NCBI GenBank assembly: GCA_016934515.1
Contig: JAFGSR010000115.1
Span: 1 to 58,329, forward strand
Reading direction: 5' to 3'
From: Sedimentisphaerales bacterium
GTDB lineage: Bacteria > Planctomycetota > Phycisphaerae > Sedimentisphaerales > SM23-30
DNA length: 58,329 nt
Positions 1-8,800 of this stretch are shown here, in pieces (positions within the stretch are counted from its first letter, which is position 1; every line of letters starts with the position of its first letter). Below the pieces are notes generated by a model, which worked only from the letters and a program-made list of their open reading frames with translations, searched no databases and had not been told where the DNA came from. A program made the translations under genes and the position numbers.

Positions 1-280
1 TGACAAAATTTCATCTTTTCTCATTTTCGGCCCACTTTTGTCGCGCTTTTGACACGCTATAATCGTTACAGCTTACCTATCTTAACAGCCAAAACCCCAT
101 TTTCGCGCCTCATTTTCGGACACATAATGGATAACTCGCATCGACATAATAACCGCCTGGCTGCCAAAATGGCAGTCCGTTTTTGTCCCATTTTCCCGCT
201 CAAAATCGGCCCGTTTCGCCGTTAATTTTCAGCCCGCTTTTCCGTTTATTTTTGGCCTTATAGTGGACACAGCATATCGT
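1..280. repeat. Cluster of degenerate CATTTTCGGCCC-like repeats; possible insertion-sequence end
   Basis: Within the first 260 bases about seven imperfect copies of a motif near TCATTTTCGGCCC recur, at about 21-33, 98-109, 110-121, 188-199, 200-212, 222-235 and 246-257. No open frame runs through the block. Multiple short terminal repeats of this style occur at the ends of some IS21-family elements, and the block ends near a GTGGACA at about 259-265 that would read TGTCCAC on the other strand. No transposase gene is visible here, so the IS assignment is inference; the repeats themselves are directly seen. Confidence 0.4.
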
Positions 281-350
281 GATATAGGGTAGATTTTACA
301 GCATTCGTCCCCAGTTTATTCACTCATTTTCACGGTGCTAATTTTTTTTA

Positions 351-379
351 TTGACATGAAACTACGTAGAGAATATATT
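351..379 (+). promoter_or_regulatory. Sigma-70-type promoter of the GntR regulator gene
   Basis: TTGACA (351-356) is followed after exactly 17 bases by TATATT (374-379). The match to the housekeeping consensus is nearly perfect. The operator palindrome at 387-400 lies over the expected transcription start, which implies repression by occlusion. The start codon is about 140 bases further on, leaving a long leader. Confidence 0.65.
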
Positions 380-386
380 GCAATTA

Positions 387-400
387 CTGGTATATACCAG
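387..400. promoter_or_regulatory. Perfect 14-bp operator palindrome for a GntR/HutC-type repressor
   Basis: CTGGTATATACCAG is identical to its reverse complement. Known HutC-subfamily operators (for example DasR and NagR sites) have the same TGGT..ACCA half-site layout. It sits between the -10 box and the regulator gene, so autoregulation is the simplest reading. Control of the whole downstream set of genes is inferred. Confidence 0.65.
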
Positions 401-519
401 GGCATGGCGAGTACTACTGCCCTGCTGGTTATATGGGTATATGTTTGATATGGTTGTCAATGGACAATTTTAACTGATAGCGATTATAATACATTGTTAT
501 ATATGGATTTATCGTAATT

Positions 520-1254
520 ATGGCTGACGGGAATATTACAGATCAACCGGCCTATCGACAGGTTGCAGAGCACATTGCTCAGGAAATTGAAGCCGGCGTT
601 CTCTCGCCGGCTTCAAAAATACCGTCCGAGCGGGTAATTGCCCATAAATATGGCATCTCCCGCATGACAGCTCGCGGAACTGTAAATAAGCTGGTGCAAA
701 TGGGACTAATAGTACGTCGTAAACGGATAGGTGCCTTTGTTGCCCAGCCCAAAATCCGGTTTGATCTGAGTTCACGTGCGGGATTACATGAACAACTTCA
801 CAAAGCGGGTATTGAACCGTCATCAAAATTAATTTCGGCAAAAAAAATCCCTGCTGGTAAAATGAATCCAGAGATAAGCGAAGCTTTGGGATTATCAAAA
901 AAAGCTTATATTTTTCACCTCATACGATTACGACTGGCTGATGGCGAAGCTATTGCAGTGGAAAATTCCTACTTTCCCGGAAATCTTTTTCCGAACTTGC
1001 TGAAATACGATCTTACTGAGTCAATATATGCCCTGCTTGAAAAATATTTTTCAGTGAAGCCATCCAGGTCAACCCAGAATATGGAGATTACGTTCCTGGC
1101 TAAGCAATGGGCTGACATCATGGGGGTATCAGCCGATATTCCTGCATTGGAAATCAAGCGTCGGGCAGTATCTACTGATGATATTTTATTTGAATTCGCT
1201 CACGATATTTATCGGGGTGACCGGTTAACCTTTACTTCTAAGACAACAGAATAG
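520..1254 (+). CDS. GntR-family (HutC subfamily) transcriptional regulator with UTRA ligand domain
   Basis: The protein has 244 residues. Its N-terminal 75 residues form a GntR winged helix-turn-helix, recognisable by PAYRQVAEHIAQEIEAG, the SERVIAHKYGISRMTARGTV helix pair and a following wing (VRRKRIGAFVA). Residues about 85-240 match the UTRA effector-binding fold of the HutC subfamily, whose ligands are usually sugar phosphates or small acids. The gene ends only nine bases before the GlpA-like dehydrogenase gene, so it probably leads that operon and controls it. The start ATG at 520 has no clear ribosome-binding site. The promoter and a perfect palindrome lie upstream. The effector cannot be read from sequence; glycerol-3-phosphate or a related compound is a guess from the neighbours. 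Confidence 0.88.
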   Translation: MADGNITDQPAYRQVAEHIAQEIEAGVLSPASKIPSERVIAHKYGISRMTARGTVNKLVQMGLIVRRKRIGAFVAQPKIRFDLSSRAGLHEQLHKAGIEPSSKLISAKKIPAGKMNPEISEALGLSKKAYIFHLIRLRLADGEAIAVENSYFPGNLFPNLLKYDLTESIYALLEKYFSVKPSRSTQNMEITFLAKQWADIMGVSADIPALEIKRRAVSTDDILFEFAHDIYRGDRLTFTSKTTE

Positions 1255-1263
1255 GAATCATTT

Positions 1264-2712
1264 ATGCAAATTTATGATGTAGCTATCATTGGTGCCGGTG
1301 CGGTAGGGACAGCAATCGCACGCGAGTTGTCAAAGCTATCTATAAAAGTGGTGGTGGTTGACAGGCTCAATGATGTCGGTGGAGATGCATCGAAAAGTAA
1401 CAGCGCCATCATTCATACCGGATTCGATGCCCCACCCGACAGCCTGGAATCCCGTATGGTTGTAAACGCCAATCCGCTCTACGATAAATTATGTTGCGAT
1501 CTGGATATTCCTTTTAAAAGGACCGGGGCGGTGCTGGTTGCGGTGACCGAGACCGAAGAAGCGGAATTGCCGAGTATTATGGCAAAAGCACACGCTAACC
1601 ATGTTGATGATTTGGAGATGTTAAGTGCAAAGGAAGTTCTTGAGCTTGAACCCGCCGTAACACCGGATGTTCGCGGGGGGCTTTTGGTTCCGAGGGAAAG
1701 TATAATCGACCCGTTTCTTTTTGTTGTTGCACTTGCCGAAAACGCCACCGCTAATGGTACGGAATTTCTGACCGGCTGGGAAGTATCTAATCTTACGTTT
1801 AATGAAAACGAATACACGGTGGAATCACCAAAGGGAGAGATAACCGCTAAATTTGTTGTAAATGCTGCCGGTCTTTTTGCGGACAAGATAAGCTCTTTTT
1901 TGGGCATCGATGATTTCAAGGTGCATCCCCGACGGGGACAGTTCCATATACTGGATAAAGCTGCACCGATAGGAACTAAGCGAATTATCCTACCGGTGCC
2001 GACCAAGGTTTCCAAGGGCAAGATCTGCACTCCTACCATTCACGGCAACTGGCTGATCGGGCCTACGGCAGAAGAGCTTGATGACAAAACTGCAACCCAG
2101 AGCACGCCGGAAGGGCTTAGTGATATAGTTGCCGGGGTTGTAAAACTGGTACCCGGTGTTGATGCCCGATATGCGATAACCCAATATGCCGGCTTAAGAC
2201 CGGTGCGAACACCGGGCGGATATCATCTTCGGACCTTTGAGAATCTGCCGGGTTTTTTGGAGCTTTCCGGCATTCGCTCTACCGGCCTGACATCTTCATT
2301 GGCGGTGGCGAGATATGGTTGTGAGAAACTCTTTAAGATGGGCCTGTCGAATAAATATAAAAAGCATTTTGTTTCAAAACGTCAGGCGATACCATGCTTT
2401 AGAGAAGCGGACGAAAAAGCCCGCAATAAGCTTATAAAACAAAATCCCCTTTATGGGAAAGTAATCTGCCGCTGCGAAACCGTTACCGAAGCGGAAATCG
2501 TTGAAGCAATCCGCAGAAAGCCTGGTGCTACGGATCTTGATGGGATAAAACGACGCGTGCGTGCGGGACTGGGCCGATGTCAGGGAGGTTTTTGCGGGAT
2601 GAGGACGCCGCAGATATTGGCCAGGGAATTAGATATTTCAATTGAAGAGGTTACGAAAAAAGGGACCGGTTCTGAAATTCTGGATGGAACAACTAAATCA
2701 TTAAGAGCATGA
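1264..2712 (+). CDS. GlpA-like FAD-dependent glycerol-3-phosphate dehydrogenase with BFD-type [2Fe-2S] domain
   Basis: The protein has 482 residues. A Rossmann FAD-binding motif opens it (VAIIGAGAVGTAIARELS), followed by a DAO-type oxidase body to about residue 370. The last 90 residues hold a bacterioferritin-associated-ferredoxin-like cluster with the cysteine pattern CRC...GRCQGGFC. This is the architecture of anaerobic GlpA-type dehydrogenases, which oxidise glycerol-3-phosphate to dihydroxyacetone phosphate. The gene overlaps the next by four bases (ATGA), and the third partner follows with another overlap. The same trio, dehydrogenase plus FAD/NAD oxidoreductase plus DUF1667 protein, is known in Thermotoga and clostridia. 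A different 2-hydroxy acid substrate cannot be excluded. Confidence 0.85.
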   Translation: MQIYDVAIIGAGAVGTAIARELSKLSIKVVVVDRLNDVGGDASKSNSAIIHTGFDAPPDSLESRMVVNANPLYDKLCCDLDIPFKRTGAVLVAVTETEEAELPSIMAKAHANHVDDLEMLSAKEVLELEPAVTPDVRGGLLVPRESIIDPFLFVVALAENATANGTEFLTGWEVSNLTFNENEYTVESPKGEITAKFVVNAAGLFADKISSFLGIDDFKVHPRRGQFHILDKAAPIGTKRIILPVPTKVSKGKICTPTIHGNWLIGPTAEELDDKTATQSTPEGLSDIVAGVVKLVPGVDARYAITQYAGLRPVRTPGGYHLRTFENLPGFLELSGIRSTGLTSSLAVARYGCEKLFKMGLSNKYKKHFVSKRQAIPCFREADEKARNKLIKQNPLYGKVICRCETVTEAEIVEAIRRKPGATDLDGIKRRVRAGLGRCQGGFCGMRTPQILARELDISIEEVTKKGTGSEILDGTTKSLRA

Positions 2713-3980
2713 ACATGAAAAAAACAAACTGTGATGTTGCGGTAATCGGGGCCGGGCCTGCAGGTCTGGCGGCGGCAATAAGTGCGTATGAAAACGGAGC
2801 CCGGGATGTAATTCTCATTGAGAGAGATAAATATCTGGGCGGAATTCTTCAGCAATGTATTCATAATGGTTTTGGGATACATGTTCTGGGCGAAGACAAA
2901 ACCGGGCCTGAATATGCCGAGCATTTTATCCAACAGGTTGAAAAACTGCCAATAAATTGTCTGACCGAGACCATGGTACTGGATCTATCTGAAAATTTGA
3001 CCATCCAGGCAAGCAGCAAACAGGGAATACTGCATATTCAGCCCAAAGCGGTGGTCCTGGCAATGGGGTGCCGGGAGAGAACCCGAGGCGCTATTGCCCT
3101 GCCCGGCAAAAGACCTGCCGGCATAATGACCGCCGGGACAGCTCAACGATTTATAAACTGCGAAGGTTATCTGCCCGGTAAGAAAATTCTCATACTCGGT
3201 TCGGGTGATATCGGAATGATAATGGCCAGGAGACTGCATCTCGAAGGGGCGCAGGTACAGGCCGTGGTTGAAATAATGGACTGTATCGGAGGACTGTCAC
3301 GAAATCTCGTTCAATGTCTACAGGATTTTGACATCCCTCTGTATTTGAGGCATATTATCACCGATATCAGAGGTGACAAGAGAGTTGAGGGTGTGGATTT
3401 TGCGCCTTTGGGGGATGAAGGTCAGCCGCAGCTTGACAAAAAAATATCCCTGGACTGCGATACGCTGCTTTTGTCAGTGGGGCTGATCCCGGAAAATGAA
3501 TTATCGAAAAAAGCCGGTATCCAACTGGACAAAATCACGGGTGGCCCCATTGTAGATAAAAATTTTCACACTTCTGTCCCCGGAATATTTGCCGCGGGAA
3601 ATGTCGCCCAGGTATTTGACCTGGTTGACCATGTTTCAATATGTGGAATGCAGGCGGGTAAATCCGCGGCCGAATACGCCCGGGGGGAGCTTGAGCATTT
3701 TTCCGAAAGCCTATCAAAAGTTAAAGCCGGCCCGGGCGTGGGTACGGTGCTGCCACAAGTATTAAGCGGTCCAGCCGATGGGCCTTTAAAGTTTTATCTG
3801 CGGGCCAGGCAAGTTACACGAAAGGCCCTCTTACAACTGCGCAACAGCCAAAATGAGGTTGTTTTCAAAAAGAAGTTCCGCACAGTTCGGCCGGCCGAGA
3901 TGATTTCGGTAACGGCTGATAATCTTGATTGTTCAGCTAACGAATATACTTTTGAGCTGATTGGAGAAGATAATGGATAA
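2709..3980 (+). CDS. FAD/NAD(P)-dependent oxidoreductase, partner subunit of the GlpA-like dehydrogenase
   Basis: The 423-residue protein begins with a dinucleotide-binding motif (VAVIGAGPAGLAAAISAYE) and has a second one near residue 158 (KILILGSGDIGMIMARRL), the layout of the pyridine nucleotide-disulphide oxidoreductase family. Near the end of the core, an ATG-like FAD signature lies around GIFAAGNVAQVFDLVDHV. There is no redox CxxC pair of the thioredoxin reductase kind. It starts inside the stop region of the preceding gene and overlaps the DUF1667 gene, so the three products are probably one electron-transfer complex. In that complex it would pass electrons from the GlpA-like subunit to NAD or another carrier (inferred). 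Confidence 0.85.
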   Translation: MNMKKTNCDVAVIGAGPAGLAAAISAYENGARDVILIERDKYLGGILQQCIHNGFGIHVLGEDKTGPEYAEHFIQQVEKLPINCLTETMVLDLSENLTIQASSKQGILHIQPKAVVLAMGCRERTRGAIALPGKRPAGIMTAGTAQRFINCEGYLPGKKILILGSGDIGMIMARRLHLEGAQVQAVVEIMDCIGGLSRNLVQCLQDFDIPLYLRHIITDIRGDKRVEGVDFAPLGDEGQPQLDKKISLDCDTLLLSVGLIPENELSKKAGIQLDKITGGPIVDKNFHTSVPGIFAAGNVAQVFDLVDHVSICGMQAGKSAAEYARGELEHFSESLSKVKAGPGVGTVLPQVLSGPADGPLKFYLRARQVTRKALLQLRNSQNEVVFKKKFRTVRPAEMISVTADNLDCSANEYTFELIGEDNG

Positions 3981-4347
3981 GAATAAAAATACGTATAAAC
4001 TTCTTTGTATTGTATGCCCGGAAGGCTGTGAAATTGAGGCCACGGAAATTGATGGTGAATTTGCATTTGAAAAGGGAATATGTAAACGGGGCCAGGATTA
4101 CGCCCGACAAGAAATAATAAATCCCTGCCGGTTTCTTACCACCACCGTAAGAATAAAGGGCGGCGTTCAGACCATGCTGCCGGTAAGAACTTCCGAAGCG
4201 ATATCGAAAGATAAATTAGCAGAAGCAATGCAGCAAATCGCTTCTATCGAAACCACTGCACCAATAAAGTTGGGCGAGGTTATCTGTTCCAACGTTGCCA
4301 ACACCGGCATCCCACTGGTTGCCAGCAAAACGGTAGCGGCAATTTAG
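3973..4347 (+). CDS. DUF1667 protein, small third subunit of the dehydrogenase trio
   Basis: About 124 residues if started at the ATG at 3973. That ATG is preceded by GGAGA at 3963-3967 inside the previous gene and is preferred over a TTG at 3961. The N-terminal part carries cysteines in the pattern CIVCPEGCEIEA and a later GICKRGQDYA. This matches the DUF1667 family, short proteins encoded next to anaerobic FAD dehydrogenases and probably binding a metal or Fe-S centre. The four conserved cysteines are visible. Translational coupling by overlap with the upstream gene supports membership of the same complex. No independent biochemical role is established for the family to my knowledge. Confidence 0.82.
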   Translation: MDKNKNTYKLLCIVCPEGCEIEATEIDGEFAFEKGICKRGQDYARQEIINPCRFLTTTVRIKGGVQTMLPVRTSEAISKDKLAEAMQQIASIETTAPIKLGEVICSNVANTGIPLVASKTVAAI

Positions 4348-4442
4348 GTAGTTCACAATAAAACACAACTGGTCATGGGCAACATAACGCAAATAGTTGT
4401 TTGTTCGAGTTTTTTGACAGAGCAAGGCTTTAACTAAAAGTT

Positions 4443-5747
4443 ATGAAGAAAACTAGAATTCATTACGGCAAAGGGATAATGGAGCTTATTTTACCGCCTT
4501 CAACAGCAGTGCTGGAAGGGCAGGATATTCCTGCAATCGCAAATTGCGACAGAGCCATACAAGAAGCTCTTTATAATCCTATAGGTACGGCATCGCTGGA
4601 AGAATTGCTTCAGATTAAAAAACCTTCAACTGTAGCAATTACAATTTCAGATATAACTCGGCCAGTACCGAATAAAATTTTTATGCCGCATTTGCTAAAT
4701 ATTTTGAATAAATCCGGCGTAAAGGATTCACAAATAGTAATCATAATTGGCACAGGCATGCATCGGCCAAGCACTCCCACTGAACTCGAATATCTGTTGG
4801 GGATTGATATCCTTGCAAGAATTGAGGTTATCGACCATACTCCTGGCAGCCCGGAAAGACTAACTAAAGTCTGTGGTAATCCATCCGTAAGCTTATGCAG
4901 CCGTTTTGCTAATGCTGATTTTAAAATTGTTACCGGACTTATCGAACCTCACTTTATGGCGGGTTTTTCCGGCGGCAGAAAAGGGGTGTGTCCAGCTCTT
5001 GTTGACCTCAAAACCATAGAGTTGTTCCATGGTTATAATACGCTTGCAAATCCTAAAGTCGAAAATGGTTTGCTAAAGGATAATCCATGTCATGAGATAG
5101 CACTCAAGATAGCCAAAAGTATTGATTTGGATTTTTTGTTCAATGTAGCAATTACAAAGAACCGCAAAATTTCAGGTATTTATTGTGGTGACTTAGAAAA
5201 AGCACACCAGGCGGGATGCGAAGAAGTAGCAAAATGGATAACGGTGGATGTTGAAAAGAGTTATGATTTGGTAATCACTAACGGCGGTGGGTATCCGCTT
5301 GACCAAACCTTTTACCATGCAGTGAAAGGCATGTGCACTGCAATACCCGCGTTAAATAAAAATTCAACGTTGCTTATTATTAGTCATTGCGGCGAACAAC
5401 TAGGTTCAAATGCTTATAGTGATTTGATGTTGAAATACCAAAATGACTGGAGGAAATTTCTTGAAGACATATCAACAAAGCCAGAAGAAATCCAGTTGGA
5501 TCAATGGCAATACCAGATGCACGCGCGTGTGCTTGAATTGATAGGCCTTGAGAACCTTAGGTTTGTTAGTGACGGAATTACGGCAGAGATTCAGAGGAAA
5601 ATTTCAGTTCACCCAATACTTGGCCCCGGAAACGCTCAACAACGCGCCCAGCAGGCAATTGATAAATATGTGAAAAATAATCCCGATGCAAAAATAGCCG
5701 TTATCCCTGAAGGGCCTTACGCAATGTTAAGAAAAATCGAGAAATAA
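4443..5747 (+). CDS. LarA-family nickel-pincer-type racemase/epimerase (DUF2088)
   Basis: The 434-residue protein has the hallmarks of lactate racemase LarA. A GTGMHRPS motif places a histidine at residue 107. HFMAGFSGGRK places a histidine at 170 and a lysine at 180, the spacing of the catalytic His174 and the cofactor-bound Lys184 of the Lactobacillus enzyme. Family members interconvert lactate or other 2-hydroxy acids and need a nickel-pincer nucleotide made by LarB, LarC and LarE, none of which is in this window. The gene follows the dehydrogenase trio by 95 bases in the same direction. The substrate is unknown; a sugar acid or lactate is plausible given the carbohydrate-rich setting. Confidence 0.85.
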   Translation: MKKTRIHYGKGIMELILPPSTAVLEGQDIPAIANCDRAIQEALYNPIGTASLEELLQIKKPSTVAITISDITRPVPNKIFMPHLLNILNKSGVKDSQIVIIIGTGMHRPSTPTELEYLLGIDILARIEVIDHTPGSPERLTKVCGNPSVSLCSRFANADFKIVTGLIEPHFMAGFSGGRKGVCPALVDLKTIELFHGYNTLANPKVENGLLKDNPCHEIALKIAKSIDLDFLFNVAITKNRKISGIYCGDLEKAHQAGCEEVAKWITVDVEKSYDLVITNGGGYPLDQTFYHAVKGMCTAIPALNKNSTLLIISHCGEQLGSNAYSDLMLKYQNDWRKFLEDISTKPEEIQLDQWQYQMHARVLELIGLENLRFVSDGITAEIQRKISVHPILGPGNAQQRAQQAIDKYVKNNPDAKIAVIPEGPYAMLRKIEK

Positions 5748-5822
5748 AAGAAGCTGAAAAGGGTACTATAAGACGCAAAAATGCTTTACGAGTCAATATT
5801 GATCGTTAGATGGAGAATTATC

Positions 5823-8800
5823 ATGAAGTCGTTTAAAAGTCTTCTGCCCTGTGTAATCTCGATGGTTTGGATCTGTCCGGTGGGAGCTATTACTTATCAA
5901 CGGCAGGATACCTGGGGTGATACTGTATGGGCTGTTCGTGAAGGGGTGCAGGCGTATAACGAGCAGGTTAAGTTTAAGCCCTTCCATAGTGAACTGTTAC
6001 AGACAGGCCAAGCGCCTCAAAAAGTGGTGCTCCCTCTACACGGCGTACGCAAGATTGCGTTGATTGCCAGGAGAACGTCAGGAACCAGTTATTCTCACGC
6101 TACCTGGGGTGATGGTGTTTTGAAGAGTGCGGACGGTTCTTCAAAGCTACTGGCAGAGTTCCGGCCGGTTTATGCGAAGATTGGCAAGGGTAAGTTGCTC
6201 ACAGACCAAGGCTACGATAATAAGCCTTTAAAGATTGCCGAGAAGACTTTCCAACACGGGTTCCTGGCCCACACCAACAGCAAACTGATATTTGAATTCG
6301 ACAGTGCGTATGATTATTTGGAAATATATATCGGAATTAATAACACCGCAGCCCCGGGAGGGGGAGCGAAGTTTGATATTGAAGACGCCTCGGTAGATTT
6401 CGTGGCGCTGTGGAATAAATTAAGCGAGGAATTTCCCGCCGAATGTATACGTGCCCAGCAGGATATAGGACGGGAACGTTGCCTGGTGTTGCATGATCCT
6501 GATAAGCCATTTGAATTTGGGGCAGGCGATTTTGAAGCTCTTATAGAAGACTTAAGGCCCAATGATCTAACCACGCGTCGTCAACTCGATGAAATACTAA
6601 CCCGGGCCGACTCTGCCTCACGTTGTAAGGCCCTGCTGAACGCTTATAGTCGTGCAACCCAAAAAGCATTGCAGGTGTTTGCTGTGCGCCAATCAATCAA
6701 AAGTGAACAACCGGACCTGGCCCGCATGACCAAACCCCAGCGACTAAACGCAGATGAACTGCATAAGTTGTTGTCTTACCTGGCCGATTCTGACAAATCT
6801 CGGCGGATAAAGAGTCAGTTAAACAGGTTAGAAACGGCTTTAAGTAAAATCGAAATTACACGCGTTAATGGTGGCCGGGAAGCTGCAGGAGAATTGCAGC
6901 GTGTAACAACCGCCCTGAACGAACTGGGTGAAGCATTGTCCAGGGAGAGGGGGTGGCCGACCTTTCGTAGTGATGTGATTCGTAGCAGTATATCACGCCA
7001 GCAACTTAACTTCCCTTTGTATAAACAATGGGTGCACACTCCTAACCTTCCGCCGTCGCCGGCCTGGCCTGCACCTGCTGCGCGTAATTTCACAGCAGGT
7101 TCAGGGCTGCTTAGTCCCACCCAGACCTATGATCGTGCGTATCATGTCGTCGGTTCCGGTGAGAGGCTCTATTATGCCTCATCCAGCGATGACACTGCTT
7201 ATTGCATCGATGCAGATAACGGGCAGCTTATCTGGCGTTTTACCGCCGAGGGGCCCATGCGTCTTGCCCCAACACTTGATAAAGACAAGTTATATGTCGG
7301 TTCTGACGACGGTTATCTTTATTGTCTTGATGCGTCAAGCGGCAAGTTAATCTGGAAAGTTCTTGGTGGCCCGAACCTTAGCCGCTTTTGCGGTAATGGC
7401 CGCATGATTTCGCGTTGGCCGGTGCGTTGCGGCATCGTGGTTGAAGAAGGCGTGGTCTATTTCACGGCCGGAGTGTTTCCCTCGTTGGGAGTGTATCTCT
7501 GTGCCGTAAACGACAAAGATGGCTCGGAAATATGGAAGAGCAAATGCAATTTTGTTCCACAGGGTTATATGTTGGCATCGCCGAACAGGTTATTCATACC
7601 CACCGGGCGAACCCCCTTTCGCATGGTTAACAAAGCCGACGGCAGCAAGCCGATCAAACTTGGCAACTCTGACGCCTGGGGGCTCGATCTGGTTGGTGGC
7701 AGCTTTGCCTTGCTGGTGGAAAATAAATTGGCCGCGGGACCGAGCGAGGATGGCCAAATTCATCTATTCAACACGCAAACCACCGAACGTTTGATCCAGT
7801 TCTATGGACGGCAGTTGATCGTCAACGGGGAAATTTCTTATATCCTTGGCCCCGATTCACTAATGGCACTGGATCGTACACAATACCTGCGCGAAAATGA
7901 CATGAAACCCATGTGGAAAAGCGAGTGTAACAACGGCTTTTGCATGGTAATGGCCCATAATATGTTGATAGTCGGCGGTGATGGACATCTCGAAGCTTTC
8001 AATGCCGATAGCGGAAAATTACTCTGGAGGGATGACTCGCTGGGACGCGTGGAGAGCCTGGCTGTTTGCCAGGGACGGTTGCTTGTCTGTACCAACGATG
8101 GTCGAATTCATTGTTATGGTGCCCAGACAGCAAAGGAACCTGTTCTGTTCGATGTTGCTTCGTCGCTACAAAAACCGTTCAAGGCGTTTGCCTCCAGCAA
8201 TCCCGAAATGATCCAAGCCCAGAAACGTGCCGGAAAAGTTTTGGCTGAACTCAATTCCAAAAGAGGCTATTGCCTGGTGCTCAATGCCGATCAGGGCCGG
8301 TTAGTTTATGCCTTGGCCCAACAGAGCGACTTACGAATCATCGGATTGGAGCCTGATCCCAAACAGGCCGCAAGAGCACGGGAAAACCTGATACAAGCGG
8401 GTGTCTATGGCTCTGACGTAACGATTCATCAAGGCTCACTGGAGAAGTTGTCATACCAGGATTATTTTGCAAACCTGATAATAGCCGACCGCCCGTTGGA
8501 TGCGCCTCAGGCCTCTCAAGCTAAGGTCAACTTAGCACGTTTGTTGCGGCCCTGTGGTGGAGTGTGGGCATTGGAGAATACCCCTGAGATGCCAAGTGAG
8601 GAGGGTTCGATTAAACCTTTAACATCTCAAAAACAACTGCTGGTGCGTAGTGCGTTGCCCGGGGCAGGCGAGTGGACACATTTTTACGCTGATCCCGGCA
8701 ACACGGCTTGCAGTGGCGATGCCCGGATAAAGGACCAGAAAATGGAGATTCTGTGGTTCGGCCGACCGGGACCGCACCGTATGATCGACCGACATCAAAA

